Source: BD2-11 sp965221785 (GTDB taxonomy: Bacteria > Gemmatimonadota > Gemmatimonadetes > Longimicrobiales > Gaopeijiaceae). Taken from it: a stretch of DNA of 64,000 bases. The stretch spans positions 930,001-994,000 of the forward strand of contig CBDCSR010000002.1 in the NCBI GenBank assembly GCA_965221785.1, read 5' to 3'. Below the pieces are notes generated by a model that made no database searches, was not told the origin of the DNA, and was given only the letters and a program-made list of their open reading frames with translations. Of this stretch, positions 57,114 through 64,000 are shown one piece after another; positions within the stretch are counted from its first letter, which is position 1, and the number at the start of each line of letters is the position of its first letter. Made by a program: the position numbers and the translations under genes.

Positions 57114-58897
57114 TTCCGTCGGTCCTTTCGTGTCGGATGGCTTGCGAATCCGATCTGGCCCATCTCTCGTGGTCCACCCCGTTCCGGTTCGAACTCTCGT
57201 CGCATCGCCTCATATTCGGCGAGTTGGCGCGGCCCGACCGACGGCTTGGCGCGATGGATTACTTCCATCAGATGCAACATGCCAATGCGCTCGGCGCTAC
57301 GGGTCAAAGCGTTCCTGGCGGCTTCGTTGACGAGGAATTTGATGTCGGCGCTAACCCGTCCCCTCGTCACGCGGGCAAGTTCATCCAGGTCGACGTCGTC
57401 GCTTACGGGTCGACGACTCAGGTGAATCTCGAACATTGCCCTGCGGGCATCATAATCCGGGGAACCCACGAATACAACCTTGTCGAAACGGCCGCTTCTC
57501 AGCGCTGCGGGGTCGAGCCGACGAGGCTGATTGGTCGCCCCCAGCAGGAACACGCCATCCTTCCCGCAGCCATCCATTTGAGCTAGCCATTCGTTGGCCT
57601 CACTGGCATATCCGTGGTGGAGGTCACCCGATCGCGAAGGTATCAACGCATCGACTTCGTCCAGGAACAGGACGCAAGGGGCTTCACCTCTGGCTTTCTC
57701 GAACAGTCGTCCGATCTTCTCCTGGGTTCCGTGCATGTAGATGCTGGCGACACTGGCAGGACTTATCTTCTGAAAGGGAAACCCCAGTTCCTCCCCAAAA
57801 CGTTCCGCGATATAGGTCTTGCCGCAGCCTGGCGGACCGTACAACAGGAGTCCATTGGCGATGGGCACCCCAAAACGCTGATATCGGTCCGGTTCCCGTA
57901 ACGCATTAATCACATCCTCAGTGAGGGTGTGCTTGAGTTCCTCCATTCCCGCGACCGCCGTAAACCCACGGCGAGCAGGACGCACAGCCTTGAGGGGTCT
58001 TGGCGAAACTGCGGCCGAAGTCGGTCGCTTCTCTTGCGGCTTTTCCTCCAGTGCCCCCAAGAACGACTTGGCATCCGGAAAACGGTCGTCCGGGCGAACG
58101 CTGAGAGCCTTCTTGATCGCGGCCAAGGCAGCGGGCTTGACGTCACCGCCGAGGGATCGCACCGGCATAGGTGGTGGCTTCTGGCGTGCGCGGAGTAGCA
58201 GTTCACGTAGGTTTGCGTGCTCCGGAAGGTCGATACCTTGATCCCACGGAGGCATTCCGAAGAGGGCGCGGAAGTAAATGGCACCAAGGGCGAACACATC
58301 GGCGGTGGCGGAAGACGTGCCTCCCTCATAGGCCTCGTTGGGCAGGTAGTACGGGTCCACGACCGACGGATGTTTGCCAGGACCGTCGCTCGCGCGTCGA
58401 GCATGGCCGAAGTCGATGAGCGTCGGCCAATCGTTCCGCTCGTCGCGGATTCCTAAGAGCATATTCTGCGGAATCAGCTCATTGTGAAAAACCGCATCTT
58501 CGAGGCGGTGGAGGTAAGCCACGACCTCCAGAAACTCCCGAATGAGGACGCCCGCATGGGCTGACGTGAGTACGAAATCCCGGGCCAAACGATCCTCCAA
58601 GGTCTCGCCGGGGACAAGTTCAGTCAGGAGATAAGGTTGATTCGCGGGCCCGACGATACCCGACGATTTCACGGCTGGAATGCTCGGATGGTCTAGAGAT
58701 TCCATGATCGCCACTTCGAGAAGCTGTCCGTCGACGCCGAAACGGTCCTCAGGAGTTCGTTCCGGATGGAAAAGCTTGAAGAACCCGAGGTTGCCCGCTG
58801 CGTCCGCAACCCTGTACGTGTCGGCATTTGCGGCCTTCTTGACAGGGAACCGCATCCGCCACCCCGGGACCACTTCACTTCCTTTGGGAACGATCAT
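57110..58897 (-). CDS. Protein-kinase-like domain fused to an AAA+ ATPase
   Basis: 595 residues from ATG 58897, which overlaps the Hsp70 stop (TGATG). Residues 10-285 are a protein-kinase fold: candidate Lys41 (FFKLF), the catalytic-loop region FHNELIPQN (138-140 HNE, Asn145), DFG at 162-164, and YLPNEAYEG as an APE-like element. The usual HRD aspartate is Glu140 and the following Lys is Ile, so catalysis is doubtful. Residues 310-560 are an AAA+ domain of the Cdc48/FtsH-like branch with Walker A GPPGCGKT (354-361), Walker B VLFLDEVD, sensor-1 GATNQP and the Arg-finger segment RSGRFDK, all intact. It probably remodels client proteins together with the Hsp70. The TerB-like gene overlaps its end. 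Confidence 0.85.
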   Translation of the reverse strand: MIVPKGSEVVPGWRMRFPVKKAANADTYRVADAAGNLGFFKLFHPERTPEDRFGVDGQLLEVAIMESLDHPSIPAVKSSGIVGPANQPYLLTELVPGETLEDRLARDFVLTSAHAGVLIREFLEVVAYLHRLEDAVFHNELIPQNMLLGIRDERNDWPTLIDFGHARRASDGPGKHPSVVDPYYLPNEAYEGGTSSATADVFALGAIYFRALFGMPPWDQGIDLPEHANLRELLLRARQKPPPMPVRSLGGDVKPAALAAIKKALSVRPDDRFPDAKSFLGALEEKPQEKRPTSAAVSPRPLKAVRPARRGFTAVAGMEELKHTLTEDVINALREPDRYQRFGVPIANGLLLYGPPGCGKTYIAERFGEELGFPFQKISPASVASIYMHGTQEKIGRLFEKARGEAPCVLFLDEVDALIPSRSGDLHHGYASEANEWLAQMDGCGKDGVFLLGATNQPRRLDPAALRSGRFDKVVFVGSPDYDARRAMFEIHLSRRPVSDDVDLDELARVTRGRVSADIKFLVNEAARNALTRSAERIGMLHLMEVIHRAKPSVGPRQLAEYEAMRREFEPERGGPREMGQIGFASHPTRKDRRK

Positions 58898-61434
58898 CAC
58901 AGTTGAGGGATTGGAGGACCGGTGTAGTCGTCCGAGTCCCGAACGACGAGTTCCCAGATGCGTCCGGCATGTGCCAGCAGTTCCGAGCATGGTTTGTTTG
59001 CCCCGAGAGCACGCATGCCCTGCATCACCTCTGCCTTTGCCTGACCCGCGTTCGTCCAGTTGATGCTCCCGAAGTTCCATCGGGCCCAGTTGATCAATTC
59101 CTTGGACCACTCGCAACGTTTGAGTTCGAAGAGCGACCGGCGCAGGTCTCGTACCAGCTCGCGAGCCAGAGACGGATCCTGCTTTGCTTTGACTTGGTCC
59201 ATCCGGACACGCGCTTCGCGCATCTCTAGCCTGGAATCGGCGTAACCTTCCTCGGCGTTGGCTCTCTTCAAGTCGACCCAGGCTTCGTCCAATTCAGCTT
59301 CGACGTCTGACCACTCGTTCGAATCTACGAGGCGATATAGTGTTCGCAGCACGTCCTTCAAGTGCTCGACTCCTTTCTCCAGTGCGTCGCGATCAGAGCC
59401 AGCGCGATCTATCTCGCTTACGGCGGCAGAGATCTCTCGCTCGTGCTCGTCGACTGGGTCTGTTTCGGTGGCACCGCTAGCGCGCAACCGTGCGATGTGG
59501 GCTCGGGCCTCGGCGAGTTCGCGGTCGATCCAATCCGTATGGGTTGCCTTGCCTTCATCCGGGCGTTCCAGCTCGAATTCCTCGTCGAAATCGGGGAAGT
59601 CGACGGTCACTGTTTCAGGAATGGAGCTTGACGACTGCGTGACCAGGGTCAAGTCGAACTTCGTCCCCTCTGGAATAACACGGTTTACCTGCTCGCCACT
59701 CAGCTGGAAGTCGGTGACGTGATGACAGAAGATCGTGCGAACCTCGTTTGCATCGGCGCCGCCTTCGAAGACGCTGATCAAGAGCCGGTCACTTGGCATA
59801 CCCGGGCGAATCTGCCGAGTCGTAGATAGTCCGTTCTTGATGCCAGTTACCGGAAGAGGTCTGCTCTTCTCGGCACCCTTCAGCGGTTCGAAGACCTGCT
59901 TTTCGCGGTCCTTCCCCCTGACTGCAATTCCCAAGCTGTTTGGCAACGGTGATCCGGTCAGCTTGGTGCCTTGGACAATCGTGATCTCAGAGGGGCTCGT
60001 TTCAACTCGAGTACCGTGCGGCGTCGAGACGACGAGTTCGAAAACGTTGGGTGAATTGCGTTCGAGAGCGACTTCCAGAAGCACTCCATCCGCGCTCAGG
60101 GGCTGTGTACCGCTCCGCCAGCCTCGCCGCCTCACTTCCACACTTAGATTCCCGAACCTGCGCACGTCGGAAGTGTCACGGCATTTCAGTGTCACGAATT
60201 CTTCGTCGTTGATCGACGTCGCTTCATAGCCCACATCGAGTTGGAGGGTTCTACCGGACGACGCGTCAGCGATGCTCGAGGCTCGAACCGTTTCGTCATC
60301 AAGCTCGACTGTACTGGCGTAGAAGGCTGCGCCGCATGCCACCACGGTCATCGGATCCCGGGAGGTATTCGGGGTGCGGACCTGTTCGGACAACATTTCG
60401 CGCAGGATCGGAGAGTAGGTAGGGCCACCTACAAGCACCAGCTCATCGATGTCACCGCCTTGAAGCCCATGGCGAGCCATCAACGTCTTCGTCTTGTCGA
60501 TCGCGCGCTGGAACATTGGCTCTACGACGGGACGCAATTGGTGTCGCGTGATCTCGAAGTCGAGGTCGATTTCCGTACCGTCGGGTAGGACGATGTCTCC
60601 CAGATCAGACTCTACGAAATGGGAGTCGTGGTAGCTGAGCGTGATGTTGATTTCTTCGGCCCACCTTTTCAGGGCGTCTCGAAGTCGCGCACGCCGGCCC
60701 CGGTTTCCGGAGAGGATTCCTTCCACATCGTATTCTGATCGTACACGCTCCAGAATAACCTGGTCTACCACACGGAAGTCCAGGTCCTTACCGCCAAGAT
60801 GGTTATCGCCCTCCGTGTCCTTCACCGTGATTTGACCATCGTCCACGAGAACCAATGCTGCGTCAAACGTTCCTCCCCCGAAATCGAAAATCAGCCACTT
60901 CTCGCTACTGTTCCCCCGCTCGTCCAAACCGTACGCCATGGCGGCTGCGACCGGTTCTTGGAGGAGTTGGCACTGCTCAAATCCTGCCAGTTTCGCCGCC
61001 CGGAGAGTCGCCTGCTGCTGAGGGACCGTGAACGCTGCCGGGATTGTCACTACAGCAGCGGGCGGCAGCTCGTCGGTTACGTAACCTCTCAGCTCCTTCA
61101 GAACTTCCGCGGAAAGCTCCTCGGAGCTCGAAGCGAACTGCGGAGCGATGTTGGGCACATAGACGTGGTCCGTGCCCATCGTCCGCTTAAATTCCACGAA
61201 GACGTTGGGTGTTTCGACATCGCGCCCGGATGCTCGTAAACGGTCTCTTCGTAGTTGGTTATAAGCTGTAATGCCAACGCGTTTACGGCCCTTCCGCCCG
61301 AAGGCGACCGCGCTCGGAGTGGTGTCCTGCTGAACGTCGCTCTTGATGACTACCGGCTTGCCACGTTTCATCCGAGCAATCGCAGAATTGGTCGTGCCGA
61401 GGTCGATGCCATAATTGATGCGATGGGATGCCAT
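58897..61434 (-). CDS. Hsp70-family chaperone with a divergent C-terminal half
   Basis: 845 residues from ATG 61434. The ATPase domain is complete: phosphate-1 GIDLGTTNSAI, LQEPVAAAMAYG, phosphate-2 IFDFGGGTFDAALV, GGKDLDFRVV and the adenosine motif LVLVGGPTYSPILREML. A substrate-binding-like beta domain follows around LQLDVGYEATSIN and later LLISVFEGGADAN. The last ~230 residues are a long charged helical region (ELAEARAHIARLRASGATET, ELDEAWVDLKRANAEEGYAD) unlike the DnaK lid and without an EEVD-like end. At 845 residues it is far longer than DnaK (about 640). It overlaps the kinase/AAA+ gene and lies 12 bases after the membrane coiled-coil gene. It is a specialised Hsp70, not housekeeping. 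Confidence 0.88.
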   Translation of the reverse strand: MASHRINYGIDLGTTNSAIARMKRGKPVVIKSDVQQDTTPSAVAFGRKGRKRVGITAYNQLRRDRLRASGRDVETPNVFVEFKRTMGTDHVYVPNIAPQFASSSEELSAEVLKELRGYVTDELPPAAVVTIPAAFTVPQQQATLRAAKLAGFEQCQLLQEPVAAAMAYGLDERGNSSEKWLIFDFGGGTFDAALVLVDDGQITVKDTEGDNHLGGKDLDFRVVDQVILERVRSEYDVEGILSGNRGRRARLRDALKRWAEEINITLSYHDSHFVESDLGDIVLPDGTEIDLDFEITRHQLRPVVEPMFQRAIDKTKTLMARHGLQGGDIDELVLVGGPTYSPILREMLSEQVRTPNTSRDPMTVVACGAAFYASTVELDDETVRASSIADASSGRTLQLDVGYEATSINDEEFVTLKCRDTSDVRRFGNLSVEVRRRGWRSGTQPLSADGVLLEVALERNSPNVFELVVSTPHGTRVETSPSEITIVQGTKLTGSPLPNSLGIAVRGKDREKQVFEPLKGAEKSRPLPVTGIKNGLSTTRQIRPGMPSDRLLISVFEGGADANEVRTIFCHHVTDFQLSGEQVNRVIPEGTKFDLTLVTQSSSSIPETVTVDFPDFDEEFELERPDEGKATHTDWIDRELAEARAHIARLRASGATETDPVDEHEREISAAVSEIDRAGSDRDALEKGVEHLKDVLRTLYRLVDSNEWSDVEAELDEAWVDLKRANAEEGYADSRLEMREARVRMDQVKAKQDPSLARELVRDLRRSLFELKRCEWSKELINWARWNFGSINWTNAGQAKAEVMQGMRALGANKPCSELLAHAGRIWELVVRDSDDYTGPPIPQL

Positions 61435-61446
61435 GGTGTTCAAGGG

Positions 61447-62631
61447 TTAGAGGCGTGCTACTGACACTCTTACTGCTGCGGTCTGGATTGTATCTTCACC
61501 AAAACGTATCTCTGGGCGATTCACCTGAGTGATCACCTTGCTTTCTGGAGCCATCTGATTATCTACGACGTAGTCGACTTCCATCAGCATACTACTGCTG
61601 AACCGCCTTCCCAAAAGTTCGGTCATTTCGTAACCGTGAGCCCTCAGGTTGTTCTTCACACGCCGCACGCATCCCACCAGCTTCTTGTGTCCCCTGATCG
61701 ACGCGTCCATGGCCCGCAGGTTCTTCTCGATTCGGTTGATCTCGTTGCAAATCTTGAGTGGCAGGCCGTGGCTCGGCTCCGAGTCCCCCTGCTTGTCGTC
61801 GTTTGCGATGGCAGTCCGAATAGTCCCAAGCATCGAACTGAGCTCTTCCAGCGGTCGGAGGTGATCTCGCAGCAATTGGTGCTGTGCCCGCTCCCCATCT
61901 GCAACGGATTCCCCGCGGACTGCGTCGACACGACGAGCCCCATGCCACCAGACGGCCCCAACGGTGACCAGCAACAATCCCGAAGCCAGCCCCAGGAGAA
62001 GCCGGGTCCGCCGATCCCCGGACTGCCGCCGCTCGCGCTCTTCTTCGATCAGTCCGCTGGAAGTAGCCAATCTGTCGTTGAATGTGGCCGCCTGCTCGTC
62101 CATGCGAACCCTCAGGTCCCCAAGGTCCCTAGTGATGCCTTCTGTTTGGGCGCGCACGGTTGCCTGGCCACGCTCAGCGTCTATTCGGACCGAGCGGAGG
62201 CCTTCCTCAATCCGGGTTCGCGCGTCGCTGGCAACGGAGATGGAAGCGGAATCCACCAGTAGAAGCAGCGACCGCACCAGTTCGTCAATCGCATCCGCTC
62301 GCACCCCACGCTCTCGAGCGATTTCGTCAACTGCTTCGGCGACGGCGCGCTCCAAGTCTGCAATGACGGCTTGGGCCGAGTCTTCCGCGGCCTCAAGCGC
62401 GCGGATCCGATCCAGAATGATATCGAGCGTGTCGGTCGCCTGCTGCAGGTTCTCGAGATCCTGCCATATGGGCGGAGACTCGTCAGGCAAGACATCGGCT
62501 ACAGTGAACGACGCTGCCCACGCGGATCCGCGCTCCGGGAGAGACTGGGCCTTCGGCATATCGGTTGACAGGCCCAGAGCGACCGCTCCAACGAGCCATG
62601 CCTTTGTTGTTGCGTCGAACAGTGGGTTCAC
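61447..62631 (-). CDS. Membrane-anchored coiled-coil protein, first gene of the Hsp70 operon
   Basis: 394 residues from GTG 62631 (or the TTG before it). A weakly hydrophobic N-terminus (AWLVGAVALGLST) could be a signal. A long coiled coil spans 55-205, a single membrane helix 210-229 (LLLGLASGLLLVTVGAVWWH), and then a conserved-looking C-terminal domain: PLKICNEINRIEKNLRAMDA, KKLVGCVRRVKNNLRAHGYE, MTELLGRRF and a terminal beta segment TQVNRPEIRFGEDTIQTAAV. The last domain recalls proteins found beside Hsp70 homologues and GrpE-like factors, so it may recruit or regulate the chaperone at the membrane. I cannot name a family with certainty. Confidence 0.7.
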   Translation of the reverse strand: MNPLFDATTKAWLVGAVALGLSTDMPKAQSLPERGSAWAASFTVADVLPDESPPIWQDLENLQQATDTLDIILDRIRALEAAEDSAQAVIADLERAVAEAVDEIARERGVRADAIDELVRSLLLLVDSASISVASDARTRIEEGLRSVRIDAERGQATVRAQTEGITRDLGDLRVRMDEQAATFNDRLATSSGLIEEERERRQSGDRRTRLLLGLASGLLLVTVGAVWWHGARRVDAVRGESVADGERAQHQLLRDHLRPLEELSSMLGTIRTAIANDDKQGDSEPSHGLPLKICNEINRIEKNLRAMDASIRGHKKLVGCVRRVKNNLRAHGYEMTELLGRRFSSSMLMEVDYVVDNQMAPESKVITQVNRPEIRFGEDTIQTAAVRVSVARL

Positions 62632-63052
62632 CAAACGTGGCGTGTAAGGGAAAGGGGGCAGCTTCGATACGAGACTCTACATCCTAATGGCTAGCGGGCA
62701 CACCCGAAATGGGAGGTCACTGAGTTGGCCCCTACCCGTTCCTCCCTGCTGGGTAGCCGAGGACCCACGTCGACCTTATCGCGCGAAGCTACCAGTTCCG
62801 ATAGGACCATCCGAGAAGGTCCCGCAGCTCGCGCGAAGCTGCTTGTCCAGCAAGGCGCGGGGACACCCTTGCGCCCTGAGCCCCGATCTCTGCACCCTCC
62901 TCCCCTCACGCCACCGCACGCAGAGCAGGGCACCGCCCGATGCTACCAGCCCTCCTGCCAGCCGTCCCGCCTCCATTCGCAAGCTCCGGCACATAACCGA
63001 CTCTCCTCCATCCGGCAGGAGCTCGAGGGAGCGAGGGGAACCGGACTGCGAA
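62632..63052. other. Upstream region of the Hsp70 operon, with one possible small ORF
   Basis: No well-supported gene. On the minus strand 62776-62994 is a 72-codon frame from an ATG preceded by GGAGGAGAG. It contains a short hydrophobic stretch (AGGLVASGGALLCVR) and then a basic tail; it might be a small membrane protein after the 33-residue gene, but codon use is unconvincing. The remaining ~140 bases before 62631 should hold the Hsp70-operon promoter; I see no consensus-like -35/-10 pair. Confidence 0.25.
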
Positions 63053-63154
63053 TCAGAACTCGATCCTGATGCTGAGGACGATCCACACAATCACAATGGG
63101 GATGATCCACGCCAGCCAGAATCGCAGTCGACCGGTTTTCTTCGCATTACGCAT
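63053..63154 (-). CDS. 33-residue single-span membrane protein
   Basis: ATG 63154 with GGAGAG five bases upstream encodes a basic N-terminus (MRNAKKTGRLRF), one hydrophobic helix (WLAWIIPIVIVWIVLSI) and a short end RIEF. Positive charges at the N-terminus predict that end inside. It lies 42 bases after the NHL propeller gene on the same strand, so it is probably in that transcript. Size and layout match small membrane-protein regulators; the role is unknown. Confidence 0.55.
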   Translation of the reverse strand: MRNAKKTGRLRFWLAWIIPIVIVWIVLSIRIEF

Positions 63155-63196
63155 GAGGGCTCTCCTTCGTCAGCAGCCAATGGGATCCGATCCGCC

Positions 63197-64000
63197 CTAC
63201 CGCACCCGCATGTACTTGCGCAGCATGCGCGGCCCCACCTCCGCCCCGTAAACGTTGCCGAAGGCGTCGGCCGCCACCCCCTCGGCTCCGGTGGTGCCCC
63301 GCACGGTCACGTGCCAGTCGGGGTCGGGGATGAAGGAGGTCACCAGCCCGTCCACCACGCTGCCGATGCGGATCCCGCGCACCCAGCCGGCGTTGGGGAT
63401 GCCGCCGCCGGTGGAGGACTCGGAGTCGGCCGAATAGAGCACGTCGTTGGCGTCGACGAAGAGCCCGCTGGGCCGGCCGAACTGGGTCCAGGTGTCCAGG
63501 TGGTTGCCGTCCTGGTCGAAGACCTGCAGGCGGTTGTTCTTGCGGTCGCCGACGAAGAGCCTGCCGCGTGAATCCATCGCCAGCGCGTGGGGATCGCGGA
63601 ACTCGCCGTTCTCGGAGCCGGTGCGGCCCCACTCCATGATGAAGTCGCCCGCGCTGTTGAACTTGACGATGCGGTTGTTGCCGCCCGCGCCGTGGCCGTC
63701 GGCCACGAAGATGTCGCCGTTGGGCGCCACCAGGACGTCGGAGGGCTGGTCGAAGGTGTCGGGTCCGCTGCCGGCCACCCCGGCCTGACCCAGGCTCATG
63801 AGCAGCTCGCCCTCGGGGGTGAACTTGTGGATCTGGTGGCCGCGCCCCTCGCCCCCGCGCGCGTCGGTGACCCAGAGGTTGCCGTCGGGGTCGACGTGGA
63901 TCCCGTGCGGCCACTCGAACATCCCCGCGCCGAAGCTGCGCAGCAGGTTGCCGTCGACATCGAAAAGGAGGATGGGATCGAGGTCGTCGTGCCCCACGCA
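63197..64000 (-). CDS. NHL/six-bladed propeller protein, C-terminal part (continues beyond the window)
   Basis: About 267 codons are visible and the frame stays open to the window edge, so the N-terminus is missing. Blades read FEWPHGIHVDPDGNLWVTDA, DQPSDVLVAPNGDIFVADGH, RDPHALAMDSRGRLFVGDRK, NNRLQVFDQDGNHLDTWTQF, GRPSGLFVDANDVLYSADSE and GAEGVAADAFGNVYGAEVGP. This is the NHL arrangement of peptidyl-alpha-hydroxyglycine lyase-like proteins; GHDDLDPILLFDVDG at the start is typical. It is similar in type to the propeller at 22.3 kb. A 33-residue membrane protein follows it. Confidence 0.82.
   Translation of the reverse strand, partial: CVGHDDLDPILLFDVDGNLLRSFGAGMFEWPHGIHVDPDGNLWVTDARGGEGRGHQIHKFTPEGELLMSLGQAGVAGSGPDTFDQPSDVLVAPNGDIFVADGHGAGGNNRIVKFNSAGDFIMEWGRTGSENGEFRDPHALAMDSRGRLFVGDRKNNRLQVFDQDGNHLDTWTQFGRPSGLFVDANDVLYSADSESSTGGGIPNAGWVRGIRIGSVVDGLVTSFIPDPDWHVTVRGTTGAEGVAADAFGNVYGAEVGPRMLRKYMRVR

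Noticed and set aside
1..64000. rRNA or tRNA genes
   Set aside because: I saw no convincing tRNA arms or rRNA signature; a covariance-model search would be needed to exclude them fully.

Overview
The window is GC-rich and gene-dense. It carries no rRNA or tRNA that I could recognise. The gene families suggest a free-living or host-associated Gemmatimonadota-like bacterium with an outer membrane. They include many beta-propeller lipoproteins, a BNR/VPS10-type propeller, a TonB receptor with a carboxypeptidase-regulatory-like domain, PQQ and cytochrome c enzymes, a DUF222-HNH nuclease, DUF1028, and Tct/Bug solute-binding proteins. The phylum is an inference from gene content, not a proof.

Layout. 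0-2.8 kb: minus-strand tricarboxylate-type transporter genes (TctC and the probable start of TctB) around a thiamine-diphosphate enzyme. 3.2-5.4 kb: two tandem ankyrin lipoproteins. 5.5-8.3 kb: a large secreted BNR/sortilin-like propeller. 8.5-12 kb: a minus-strand cluster of a formylglycine-enzyme-fold protein, a MORN-repeat protein and a trypsin-like protease. 12.3-14.3 kb: a third ankyrin protein and a frameshifted DUF4143 pseudogene. 14.4-22.3 kb: an Ig-like/glycoside-hydrolase lipoprotein; a one-chain GAF-PAS-kinase-receiver-winged-helix regulator; and two paralogous AraC-like regulators flanking an LCAT-type lipase. 22.3-29.8 kb: an NHL propeller, a HipBA module with a palindromic operator, DUF1028, RidA, a Tat-exported aldo/keto reductase homologue and an HNH nuclease. 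29.9-30.4 kb: a short ORF with four in-frame peptide repeats that I do not recognise. 30.3-37.7 kb: an operon of a PQQ dehydrogenase, an unknown secreted protein and a cytochrome/copper-monooxygenase-like protein, divergent from a TonB receptor. 37.9-45.6 kb: a serine-hydrolase lipoprotein followed by five tandem paralogous six-bladed propeller lipoproteins. 45.9-49.1 kb: a ParS/RES toxin-antitoxin pair, CapA, and a fourth ankyrin protein. 49.3-56.4 kb: a mobile, partly lower-GC island with a phage-type polyvalent protein, an unknown membrane protein, an IS1595-type transposase that truncated a neighbour, and small coiled-coil ORFs. 56.6-62.6 kb: a tightly coupled four-gene operon of a membrane coiled-coil protein, an Hsp70 homologue, a kinase-like/AAA+ fusion and a TerB-like protein. 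63.0-64.0 kb: a 33-residue membrane protein and the end of another NHL propeller.

The most interesting candidate system is the Hsp70 / kinase-like-AAA+ / TerB-like / membrane coiled-coil operon at 56.6-62.6 kb. Its four genes overlap or nearly touch. Its kinase-like domain has lost the canonical HRD aspartate, and it sits next to a mobile island. Second is the repeat-peptide ORF at 29.9-30.4 kb, whose repeats keep their amino acids while changing synonymous codons. Third is the expanded propeller array, with a remnant of a lost sixth copy at its upstream edge.
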